Assembly: GCF_000226975.2 (NCBI RefSeq)
Contig: NZ_CP019285.1
Span: 1,178,001 to 1,242,000, forward strand
Source of the DNA: Halobiforma lacisalsi AJ5
GTDB taxonomy: Archaea > Halobacteriota > Halobacteria > Halobacteriales > Natrialbaceae
DNA: 64,000 nucleotides
Direction: 5' to 3'
The notes beneath the pieces are model-generated. The model searched no databases. It had not been told where the DNA came from and worked only from the letters and a program-made list of their open reading frames with translations. The first letter of the stretch is position 1. The number at the start of each line of letters is the position of its first letter. Of the stretch, positions 17,977 through 25,000 are shown one piece after another. The translations under genes were made by a program, and so were the position numbers.

Positions 17977-19431
17977 CTACTCCGGCGCGCTGTCGGCGAC
18001 GTCGCTCGTATCGGGTTCCGGCTCGAGCGGCGGTTCCTCGCTGTCGCCGTTTGCGTCGTCGGCTACATCACCGTCGACCTCCTCCGTTTCCATCGCAAGT
18101 TTTCGCAGCCGCGCTTTCATGATCCGCGTGTTCTCGACGCTCTCGACCGTGATTCGGACGCCGTCGTAGGTGATCTCTTCGCCTTCCTCGACGAGTCGGC
18201 CAGCCCGGTTGAAAATGAAGCCGGCGATGGTCTCGAACTCCTCGCCCTCGGGGAGATCGATCTCGAGGGCCTCGTTGACGTCCTCGATGTTGACCTCTCC
18301 CCGGACCATCACGGTGCGGTCGTCGAGTGCCTCGATGGGCATGTCCTCGCCGCCCTCGAGGATCTCGCCGATGATCTCCTCGACCATGTCCTCCATGGTC
18401 ACCAGCCCCTCGGTGGTGCCGAACTCGTCGATGACGATGGCCATGTGCATGCGGTTCTCGCGCATCTCGGTCAGGAGTTCGTCGACGTTCTTCGACTCGG
18501 GGACGTGTAGCGTCGGCTGGATCAGGTCGGCCAGGTCGAGTTCCTCGCTTTCGGTCTCGCCGTAGTTGAGATCGCGGACCAGATTGCGGATGTGGACGAT
18601 CCCCTGGACGTTGTCGAGGCTCCCTTCGTAGACCGGCACGCGGGCGTGACCGCTCTGGATACACGTCTCGATCGCCTCGTCGATGTCGGCGTCTTTCGGG
18701 ACTGCGGTCATGTCCAGCCGCGGGGTCATCACCTCCTTGACGATCGTGTTGTTGAACCGGAAGATGCGCTGGAGCATCTCGTGTTCGTCCTCCTCCAGGA
18801 CGCCCTCGCGCTCGCCGGATTCGATCATCTCCTGCAGTTCGTCGCGGGTGACGTACGGCGACTCGATCGCTCCCGTCGATCCGATGAGCTTGTTCACCTG
18901 CCTCGTCAGGTAGTCGAAGAGAACGATCAGCGGGTAGAGGACGTACTCGGTGGCTTTCAGCGGTTTGGCGATGCGGCGCGCCCAGGACTCGGTGTTCTCG
19001 ACCGCGTAGGACTTGGGGACGCTCTCACCGAACAGCAGGACGAGCGCGGTGATGCCGAACGTCGCCAGCAGGACGCCGATCAGCCCACCGAAGTAGATCG
19101 ATAGCAGCGCGGTCGCGATCGAGGACATCGCGATGTTGACGATGTTGTTGCCGACCAGAATCGTCACGAGCAGCCTGTGTGGGTCGTCCTTCAACGCCTT
19201 CGTGAGTTCCGCGCCCTCGAGTCCGTCCTCGACCATCCCCTCGAGGCGGTGTTTCGGCAGGTTGAACATTGCGATCTCGGAGGAGGAGAAGAAACCCGAC
19301 AGCAGGATGAGAACGACGATCGCGAGCGTACCGAGGATCGTCACCGTCGACTGGGCGACGTCGAGGCCCACGACCGGCACCTCGGCGGCGAACACGACAT
19401 TCGAGATCTCGAGCGGGAGCGAAAACGCCAT
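17977..19431 (-). CDS. CNNM/CorC-type membrane protein with CBS pair
   Basis: 484 residues. The first ~30 form a short hydrophobic leader, then a DUF21/CNNM membrane domain (three to four segments, residues about 30-175, including FFSSSEIAMFNLPKHRLEGM). Two CBS domains follow (about 200-330, with VMTPRLDMTAVPKDADIDEA and VDELLTEMRENRMHMAIVID) that bind adenine nucleotides, then a CorC_HlyC domain (about 345-430). Family members are implicated in magnesium or cobalt efflux and ion homeostasis; bacterial forms are often mislabelled haemolysins. The acidic last 45 residues are typical of this genome. Confidence 0.9.
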   Translation of the reverse strand: MAFSLPLEISNVVFAAEVPVVGLDVAQSTVTILGTLAIVVLILLSGFFSSSEIAMFNLPKHRLEGMVEDGLEGAELTKALKDDPHRLLVTILVGNNIVNIAMSSIATALLSIYFGGLIGVLLATFGITALVLLFGESVPKSYAVENTESWARRIAKPLKATEYVLYPLIVLFDYLTRQVNKLIGSTGAIESPYVTRDELQEMIESGEREGVLEEDEHEMLQRIFRFNNTIVKEVMTPRLDMTAVPKDADIDEAIETCIQSGHARVPVYEGSLDNVQGIVHIRNLVRDLNYGETESEELDLADLIQPTLHVPESKNVDELLTEMRENRMHMAIVIDEFGTTEGLVTMEDMVEEIIGEILEGGEDMPIEALDDRTVMVRGEVNIEDVNEALEIDLPEGEEFETIAGFIFNRAGRLVEEGEEITYDGVRITVESVENTRIMKARLRKLAMETEEVDGDVADDANGDSEEPPLEPEPDTSDVADSAPE

Positions 19432-19532
19432 CGATGTGGGCTCTTGTCGCCCGACCGGTTAACCGTTTACTGTTTTCCGCCCAGGTAACCGGCGACGACA
19501 CGTTTACCCGGCCGTTTCCCGAACGGGTGGGT

Positions 19533-19853
19533 ATGACCGAGCGCGCAACCGACGGCGATCCGCCGATCACGTTCTACCGACTGCAGGGGTGTCCCTACTG
19601 CGAACGGGTGACGCGCCTGCTCGAGGAGTACGACCTGGCCTACCGCTCGCGGTTCGTCGAGCCGATGCACTCCGACCGAAACGTCGTCAAGCGGGTCGCC
19701 GGCGTCCGGACGGTGCCGGTGATCGTCGACGAGAACACGGGCGTGACGATGGCCGAGAGCGCGAACATCGTCGACTACCTCGAGTCGACGTACGGCTCCG
19801 GAACCGAAGCCGAGAGCGCAGGGACTGGCGCAACCGCCGGAGGTGACGCCTGA
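19533..19853 (+). CDS. Glutaredoxin-like thiol protein (CPYC)
   Basis: 106 residues with a glutaredoxin/GST-N thioredoxin fold. The redox motif CPYC follows LQG near residues 19-22, the cis-proline TVPVIV near 62-67, and ESANIVDYLESTYG near 78-91 completes the family pattern. It reduces disulfides using low-molecular-weight thiols (gamma-glutamylcysteine in haloarchaea) or a reductase. The stop codon overlaps the ATG of the following redoxin gene by one base (TGATG), showing translational coupling. The last 17 residues are a Gly/Ala/Thr tail. Confidence 0.88.
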   Translation: MTERATDGDPPITFYRLQGCPYCERVTRLLEEYDLAYRSRFVEPMHSDRNVVKRVAGVRTVPVIVDENTGVTMAESANIVDYLESTYGSGTEAESAGTGATAGGDA

Positions 19854-20377
19854 TGCCCGACTTCGAGGTCGTCTCGCTCGAGGCGACGGACCACGTCGAG
19901 CCGGGCGACGAAGCGCCGGAGTTCACCCGGCCGCTGGTCAACGACGAGTACTGGGAGGATCGGTCGCTGTCCGACCTCGTCGCCGAAGGGGGAAGCGACG
20001 GCACCGGGGCGATCCTCGTCTTCACGCCTATGACGGGCTCGTTCCTCGCGAAGTACGTCTGGGACGAACTCGCCGACCGCGGCTGGGACGATGCCGCCCC
20101 CCGCGTCGTCGGGGTCACCGCCGCGAACCCCTACGGTGTCAAGCGGTTCATCGAGGACAACGACTACCCGTTCGATCTCTTTGCCGACCCGGCCAACGAA
20201 GTCGCCGAGGAGTACGGCCTGGCCCACGACCTGGACGGAATGGCCGGCGTAAGCGAACCCCGACCTGCCTTCGTGGCGCTGGACGACGATCTGACCGTCG
20301 AGGCGGTCTGGGTCGCCGAGGAGTGGCCCGAGTTCCCCGACTACGACGACCTCGAGGCGGAACTCGGCCTCGCGTAG
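19853..20377 (+). CDS. Cysteine-less peroxiredoxin-like protein
   Basis: 174 residues of the AhpC/TSA redoxin fold: an acidic N-terminus, PGDEAPEFTRPLVNDEYWED near 17-36, then AILVFTPMTGSFLAKYVWDE near 53-72 where peroxiredoxins have P-x3-T-x2-C. Here the peroxidatic position is occupied by a non-cysteine and the whole protein contains no cysteine at all, so it cannot be a thiol peroxidase by itself. Later elements GVTAANPYGVKRFIEDNDYP and LFADPANEVAEEYGL are normal for the fold. It is translationally coupled to the CPYC glutaredoxin gene, suggesting a joint role such as a scaffold, sensor or inactive regulator. Confidence 0.82.
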   Translation: MPDFEVVSLEATDHVEPGDEAPEFTRPLVNDEYWEDRSLSDLVAEGGSDGTGAILVFTPMTGSFLAKYVWDELADRGWDDAAPRVVGVTAANPYGVKRFIEDNDYPFDLFADPANEVAEEYGLAHDLDGMAGVSEPRPAFVALDDDLTVEAVWVAEEWPEFPDYDDLEAELGLA

Positions 20378-20435
20378 CCGGCGTGCCGGAACCGGACGAC
20401 AGTTTTTTGCCCGGGATCCGCCGAGTACCACCCGA

Positions 20436-21017
20436 ATGAGCGAGATCGACCGTGCGGCGGACGCGATCGAATCCGGGGAGCTGGTCGTCTACCCCACCGA
20501 AACCGTCTACGGGCTCGCGGCGGACGCGCTCGAGGCCGACGCCGTCGAACGCGTGTTCGAGGCGAAAGGCCGGGATCGGTCGAAACCGATCTCCTTCGCC
20601 GTCCCCTCGGTGCCCGCGGCGCTGCAACACGTCCGCGCGACCGAGCGCGAGCGACGGTTCATGGCGACGTTCCTGCCCGGTCCCGTCACCGTCCTCTGTC
20701 GCCGCGGCGACGAGGTACCGGACGTCCTCACGGCCGGCGCGGATCGGGTCGGCGTCCGCGTGCCGGACCACGACCTCGCGCTCGCGCTCTGTGAACGCGC
20801 CGGGACGCCGATCACCGCCACGAGCGCGAACGTCAGCGGCCGGGAGAGCGTCCGGACTGCGGAGGACCTCGACCCCGAGATCCGGGAGGCGTCCGCGGTC
20901 GTCCTCGACGGCGGCCGGACAGAGGGCACCGAAAGTACCGTCGTCGACGTCTCGAGCGAGACGATCCACCGCCGCGGCGCGATGGCCGACGAGATCGAAG
21001 CCTGGCTCGCGGACTAG
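20436..21017 (+). CDS. L-threonylcarbamoyladenylate synthase (Sua5/YrdC family)
   Basis: 193 residues, the size of the single-domain TsaC form. It makes threonylcarbamoyl-AMP from threonine, bicarbonate and ATP for the t6A modification of tRNAs reading ANN codons. Signatures: VVYPTETVYGLAADAL near 15-30, KGRDRSKPISFAVP near 46-59 (catalytic K-x-R), and TATSANVSGRESV near 128-140. A T-rich TATA-like tract (GTTTTTTGCCC, about 20402-20412) lies about 29 bases before the ATG. Its last four bases overlap the convergent Cas4-like gene. Confidence 0.93.
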   Translation: MSEIDRAADAIESGELVVYPTETVYGLAADALEADAVERVFEAKGRDRSKPISFAVPSVPAALQHVRATERERRFMATFLPGPVTVLCRRGDEVPDVLTAGADRVGVRVPDHDLALALCERAGTPITATSANVSGRESVRTAEDLDPEIREASAVVLDGGRTEGTESTVVDVSSETIHRRGAMADEIEAWLAD

Positions 21018-21706
21018 AGGCCGAGCAGCGACCGCAACGATCGGGTTCGGACGCCACACTCGTCGGCGAACTCGCAGGTGCGACACTTCGCCTCGTCGTC
21101 GATCCGCGGCGGCGGACCGTCGAGTTCCCGGACCGTCCGGAGCATCCGCCGGTACCCTGCTTTTCGGCGCGTGGTCAACTCGAGCGAGCGGATCTCGCCG
21201 TAGGCTGGGTACTCGATCCAGGCCCGGTCGACCGCCGTTTCACGCTCCCAGGCGAGTGCCTTTGCCGCCGCGACGGCGTGGACCGACTGGGGGTGCCAGA
21301 CGCCCCGTTCCGGGGGCCGCCCCGCGGAGACCAGGACCGGCTCGAGCGGGTCCGCGAGGACCTTGTGGACGATTCCGCGACAGTCCCGGCCCGTCACGAA
21401 CGCGTCCCGTACATCGGGATCGCGAAGCCGCTCCCAGTGGCCGGCCGAGGCGAGTCGGTCGCGGGTCGCCGCCAGTCGGTCGCGGTACGCGATGGGTGAC
21501 AGTTCGATCGGCTCGGCCTCGAGCACGTCGTCGTCGGCAGCGATCAGTTCCTCGTACCGGGGCTCGAGTCCACGGACGGCAGTGACTTCCGGCGGCGGTG
21601 TCGGATCGTACTCGCCGTCGTTCCGCCGGGTCTGGCGGTAATAACACTGTCGCGGACAGAACGCCGCGGTTCGCAGGTCGGTAAACGAGACGTACTCGAC
21701 GGTCAC
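21014..21706 (-). CDS. Cas4-like protein, probably without nuclease activity
   Basis: 230 residues. The N-terminal AFCPRQCYYRQ (Cys 17 and 21) and C-terminal KCRTCEFADEC (Cys 208, 211, 217) resemble the iron-sulfur cluster cysteines of Cas4/Dna2-type nucleases. However, where these enzymes have G-h-x-D and E-x-K, this protein has GIVHKV (111-116) and VLVSAGR (124-130), so key acidic and Lys residues appear replaced. No CRISPR array or other cas gene is in the window, as for the stand-alone Cas4-like proteins common in archaea. I start at the GTG at 21706; a TTG at 21733 would add nine residues. Confidence 0.72.
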   Translation of the reverse strand: MTVEYVSFTDLRTAAFCPRQCYYRQTRRNDGEYDPTPPPEVTAVRGLEPRYEELIAADDDVLEAEPIELSPIAYRDRLAATRDRLASAGHWERLRDPDVRDAFVTGRDCRGIVHKVLADPLEPVLVSAGRPPERGVWHPQSVHAVAAAKALAWERETAVDRAWIEYPAYGEIRSLELTTRRKAGYRRMLRTVRELDGPPPRIDDEAKCRTCEFADECGVRTRSLRSLLGL

Positions 21707-21799
21707 GCCCCGGTTGGCCGCCCGATCGTACAAAAACCCGCGTTCGACGGTGCGATAACCCGAACGCTCGAGTCGATAGAACGAGACAGCGAAGGCGAA

Positions 21800-22390
21800 C
21801 TAGAAGTCGACGTCCGTTTCCATCCCTTCGGTCGCATCCTCGAGGCCGTCCTCCCGGACGTCGCTGGTAATCTGCTGGGTGAGTTCCGCGTCGGCGAGGA
21901 TGCTGTCGAACTCGTCCCGGTAGCGGTCGTTTGCCGTTCGGGATTCGTCTTCGGCCTTCGCGACCCGCCGGTAGCGCCGAATCGCCTCCTCGTCGACGCC
22001 GTACTCTTCGGCCAGCGTCGCGTCGTCCTCGTCGCGGTCGCGGATCGCCGCCAGGTCGACCTCGTCGGCGTCTTCGTCGCTGATCAGGTGCAACGACATG
22101 CGCGCCTCGAAGATTTCTTCCGGATCAGTGTCGAGATCCTCGGCGAGTTCGGCGTCGGTTTGCTCGTCGTAGAACCCTCTGGCGATCGTCATGAGTTCCT
22201 CGTTCGAGAGGTCGACCTCGAACTCGTAGCGTTCACGCATCTGCGTGACGACGCTTTCCAGCCGTTCCTCGTCGGTTCGCTCGTCCCGATCGAGGGAGCC
22301 CCTGGTGTCCTGCTGGGACTCGGTGACGGTTTCCTCCCCGTCGGTGACGTCGGTGAAGATATCGCGCAATTCCTCCGTTTTTTCGTTCAT
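21800..22390 (-). CDS. Haloarchaeal conditioned-medium-induced protein 4-like protein
   Basis: 196 residues, no membrane segment, very acidic (MNEKTEELRDIFTDVTDGEE at the start). The sequence is mostly predicted helix, with a central region (about 60-135: NEELMTIARGFYDEQTDAEL, then ATLAEEYGVDEEAIRRYRRV) that reads as two helix-turn-helix-like modules. From memory it matches proteins annotated as conditioned medium-induced protein 4 in haloarchaea; the molecular function is not established, but the HTH-like repeats suggest nucleic-acid binding. The gene is divergent from the HdrD-like gene; its promoter has a clear TATA box for a leaderless transcript. Confidence 0.65.
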   Translation of the reverse strand: MNEKTEELRDIFTDVTDGEETVTESQQDTRGSLDRDERTDEERLESVVTQMRERYEFEVDLSNEELMTIARGFYDEQTDAELAEDLDTDPEEIFEARMSLHLISDEDADEVDLAAIRDRDEDDATLAEEYGVDEEAIRRYRRVAKAEDESRTANDRYRDEFDSILADAELTQQITSDVREDGLEDATEGMETDVDF

Positions 22391-22410
22391 GGGTGGACAC
22401 TCGCGACGGG

Positions 22411-22421
22411 CGGCTATTTAA
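22411..22421 (-). promoter_or_regulatory. TATA-like box for the Cmi4-like gene
   Basis: The minus strand reads CTTAAATAGCC, centred about 26 bases before the ATG at 22390, giving a leaderless transcript. Confidence 0.6.
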
Positions 22422-22535
22422 GCCTGTTGCCAGATAGCGTGGGCGAAGAACGACCACAAACAACAGTTATAAACGAGCAATAGACGGAAAATTTCCGCAA
22501 GAAGGCGGCAGGGTGCAACGTGGTGCGGTGTGACA

Positions 22536-22544
22536 AGAATTAAG
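22536..22544 (+). promoter_or_regulatory. TATA-like box for the HdrD-like gene
   Basis: AGAATTAAG is centred about 29 bases before the ATG at 22569. The 178-base divergent region 22391-22568 thus serves two leaderless genes. Confidence 0.5.
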
Positions 22545-22568
22545 TCATGCCCACCCCCGTGATTGAAC

Positions 22569-24755
22569 ATGAACGTCCTAGCCCAGTCGGACGTCGCGCG
22601 CGAGACCTACTGGGGGATCACGAACACCGAGTACGCGGTGTTCTACCTCCTGGCGGCCATCGCTATCGCGACGTTCGTCTACGGGGTCTACCAGCGGTTC
22701 AGCCGATACACGGACGGCGACGACGACCCGTTCGCCCGGCTGAACGATCTACCGAGCCGAATCGTCAACGGGGCCAAGATCGTCCTCTCGAACGAGAAAC
22801 AGTTCAACAGGGACCTCTACGGCGGCCTGATGCACTCGTTCATCCTCTGGGGGTTCCTGACGCTGTTCATCGCGACGCTGATCCTGATGGTCGACGAGTA
22901 CGCCTTCCAGAAGGTCCTGCACACGAGCTTCTGGGAGGGAACCTTCTATCTCTCCTACCAGTTCATCGTCGACGCGATGGGACTGTTGTTCGTCGTCGGC
23001 ATCGGGATGGCCATGTACCGCCGCTACTGGGTCCGCAACGAACGCCTCTGGGATCGCCATACCTCGAGCGAGGACGACGTCTTCATCTGGACGCTGTTCC
23101 TGCTGGGCCTCGGCGGCTTCCTCCTCGAGGGGCTCCGGATCTACAGTGCCGGCATCCCCGACCACGAAATCGTCAGCTTCGTCGGTTACGGGCTCGCGCT
23201 GGCTTTCGACGCGGCAGGCCTGTCCGTTCTGGGCGCGGAACAGGCCGGGGTCAACGGCGCCGGGCTGAACGCCGAGAACCTCCACTGGCTGGCCTGGTGG
23301 TCCCACTCGCTGATCGCGTTCTTCTTCATCGCGTGGATCCCCTACGCCAAGCCGTTCCACATGCTCTCCTCGTTCGCGAACGTCGTCGTCCGTGACGAGA
23401 AGGCCGGCAAGCGTCTCCCGAACGTCCCCTCGGACCTGGACGCGACCAACGCCGAATCCATCGATGACTTCACCTGGAAGGAGATCCTCGACCAGGACGC
23501 CTGTACCAAGTGTGGCCGCTGTTCGTCGGTCTGTCCCGCCAAAGCGTCCGATCGGCCCCTCGACCCGCGCAATGTCATCCTCGACCTGAAACAGTACCGC
23601 GAGGAACTGGACGCGGGCGGCGAACAACAGCCGATCGTCGCCGACGGCGGCACCTCCGTGATCGACGCGGAGACGATGGAATCCTGCATGGCCTGTATGG
23701 CCTGCATGGACGCCTGCCCGGTCGAGATCGAACACCTTCAGTCCTTTACCCGACTCAACCGACAGCTCACCGACCAGGGTGACGTCGACTCCAACATGCA
23801 GGACGTCTTCCAGAACGTCATGCAGAACGGCAACACCTTCGGCGACTCGCCGCGGTCTCGAGGCGACTGGGCCGACGACCTCGAGTTCGACGTCCCCGAC
23901 GCCCGCGAGGAGGAAGTCGACTACCTCTGGTACGTCGGTGACTTCCCGAGCTACGACGAGCGCAACAAGCAGGTCGCCCGCTCGCTGGCGACGATCCTGA
24001 AGGAGGCGGACGTCAGCTTCGGCATCCTCTTCGACGACGAGAAGTACGACGGCAACGACATCCGCCGGGTCGGCGAGGAACTGCTCTACGTCGAACTCGC
24101 CGGTCACCACGTCGAGACCTGGGAGGACTGCGAGTTCGACACGATCGTCTGTACGGACCCACACTCGTACAACACGTTCAAAAACGAGTACCCCGAGCTC
24201 AACTTCGACGAGTTCGCGGACGACCCGATGATGCCGTTCGAGTACGACGAGCAGTGGAACGAAGACGGCGAGATCGAGGTCTACCACTGGACCCAGGCCG
24301 TCGAGGAACTCGTCCAGGAGGGCAACCTCGACCTGAACGGCGACGAACTCGACTACACCGTCACCTACCACGACCCCTGTCACCTGGGTCGGTACAACGA
24401 CGAGTACGAAGCCCCACGCGAACTCATCCGTGCCACGGGCTGTGAACTCGACGAGATGCCCCGCAACCGCGACAACTCCTTCTGCTGTGGCGGCGGCGGT
24501 GGCGGCCTCTGGATGGACTTCGAGGAGGAGCCCAAACCGAGCGAAGAACGGATTCGGGAAGCGCTCGAGGACACCGACGCCGGTGCGGGCGTCGAGAAGT
24601 TCGTCGTCGCCTGCCCGATGTGCATGACGATGTACGAGGACGGCCGCAAGACCGGCGGCTACGAGGACGAGATCGAGGTCGTCGACGTCGCCGAACTAAT
24701 CGTCGAAGCGATCGGGAAAGAGGAGAAAGCCGAACTCGAGGTCGCCGCGGACTGA
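22569..24755 (+). CDS. Membrane-bound HdrD-like iron-sulfur oxidoreductase (NarI-like + 2x4Fe-4S + CCG domains)
   Basis: 728 residues. Residues about 1-275 hold five or six membrane segments with histidines positioned to bind b-type haem (e.g. GLMHSFILWGF and WWSHSLIAFFF), like the NarI/DUF3483-type anchor. Two 4Fe-4S sites follow: CTKCGRCSSVCP near 309-320 and CMACMACMDACP near 373-384. The C-terminal half has two CCG-type cysteine motifs (DPCHLGR, SFCCGGGGGG and VACPMCM, about 600-690) of heterodisulfide-reductase HdrD/GlpC proteins. Bacterial homologues of this layout connect electron-transfer flavoprotein to menaquinone; a similar quinone-linked role is likely but not proven. I start at ATG 22569. 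Confidence 0.88.
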   Translation: MNVLAQSDVARETYWGITNTEYAVFYLLAAIAIATFVYGVYQRFSRYTDGDDDPFARLNDLPSRIVNGAKIVLSNEKQFNRDLYGGLMHSFILWGFLTLFIATLILMVDEYAFQKVLHTSFWEGTFYLSYQFIVDAMGLLFVVGIGMAMYRRYWVRNERLWDRHTSSEDDVFIWTLFLLGLGGFLLEGLRIYSAGIPDHEIVSFVGYGLALAFDAAGLSVLGAEQAGVNGAGLNAENLHWLAWWSHSLIAFFFIAWIPYAKPFHMLSSFANVVVRDEKAGKRLPNVPSDLDATNAESIDDFTWKEILDQDACTKCGRCSSVCPAKASDRPLDPRNVILDLKQYREELDAGGEQQPIVADGGTSVIDAETMESCMACMACMDACPVEIEHLQSFTRLNRQLTDQGDVDSNMQDVFQNVMQNGNTFGDSPRSRGDWADDLEFDVPDAREEEVDYLWYVGDFPSYDERNKQVARSLATILKEADVSFGILFDDEKYDGNDIRRVGEELLYVELAGHHVETWEDCEFDTIVCTDPHSYNTFKNEYPELNFDEFADDPMMPFEYDEQWNEDGEIEVYHWTQAVEELVQEGNLDLNGDELDYTVTYHDPCHLGRYNDEYEAPRELIRATGCELDEMPRNRDNSFCCGGGGGGLWMDFEEEPKPSEERIREALEDTDAGAGVEKFVVACPMCMTMYEDGRKTGGYEDEIEVVDVAELIVEAIGKEEKAELEVAAD

Positions 24756-24808
24756 ACCGGTCGCGACTCTTCTTCGGAGCTTCGATTTGAGCGGTGTTGC
24801 GTTCCCTT

Positions 24809-24823
24809 CGACCCTTTGGGTCG
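24809..24823. other. Perfect hairpin CGACCC-TTT-GGGTCG in a 245-base convergent gap
   Basis: A six-base-pair perfect inverted repeat with a TTT loop, 54 bases after the HdrD-like stop. There is no T-rich tract after it, so a terminator role is only a guess. The rest of 24756-25000, between this gene and the leuS stop, shows no convincing gene. Confidence 0.35.
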
Positions 24824-25000
24824 GCGAACACGAGTGACGCGACGGAGTCGTTACGGGGATCTACAGGACCGGCGCGGTGGCGCGGTGCTGACAGTGCTGG
24901 CACTCGTCACGATTCGGAGGCGGACGATCGCCGTAGAAACGGGAGAAAGAACCCGGGTCGGAGCGAACCGGAACCGACTATCGGCCGGAAGCGAGCGGCG

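Noticed and set aside
21014-21706. CRISPR-Cas locus suggested by the Cas4-like gene
   Set aside because: No repeat array and no other cas gene in the 64 kb; stand-alone Cas4-like genes are common in archaea.
22749-24383. A 544-codon minus-strand frame opposite the HdrD-like gene
   Set aside because: Exactly antisense to the HdrD-like coding region and without any recognisable domain.
24809-24823. Intrinsic terminator of the HdrD-like gene
   Set aside because: The hairpin is perfect but small and lacks a downstream T-tract, so I list it only as a hairpin.
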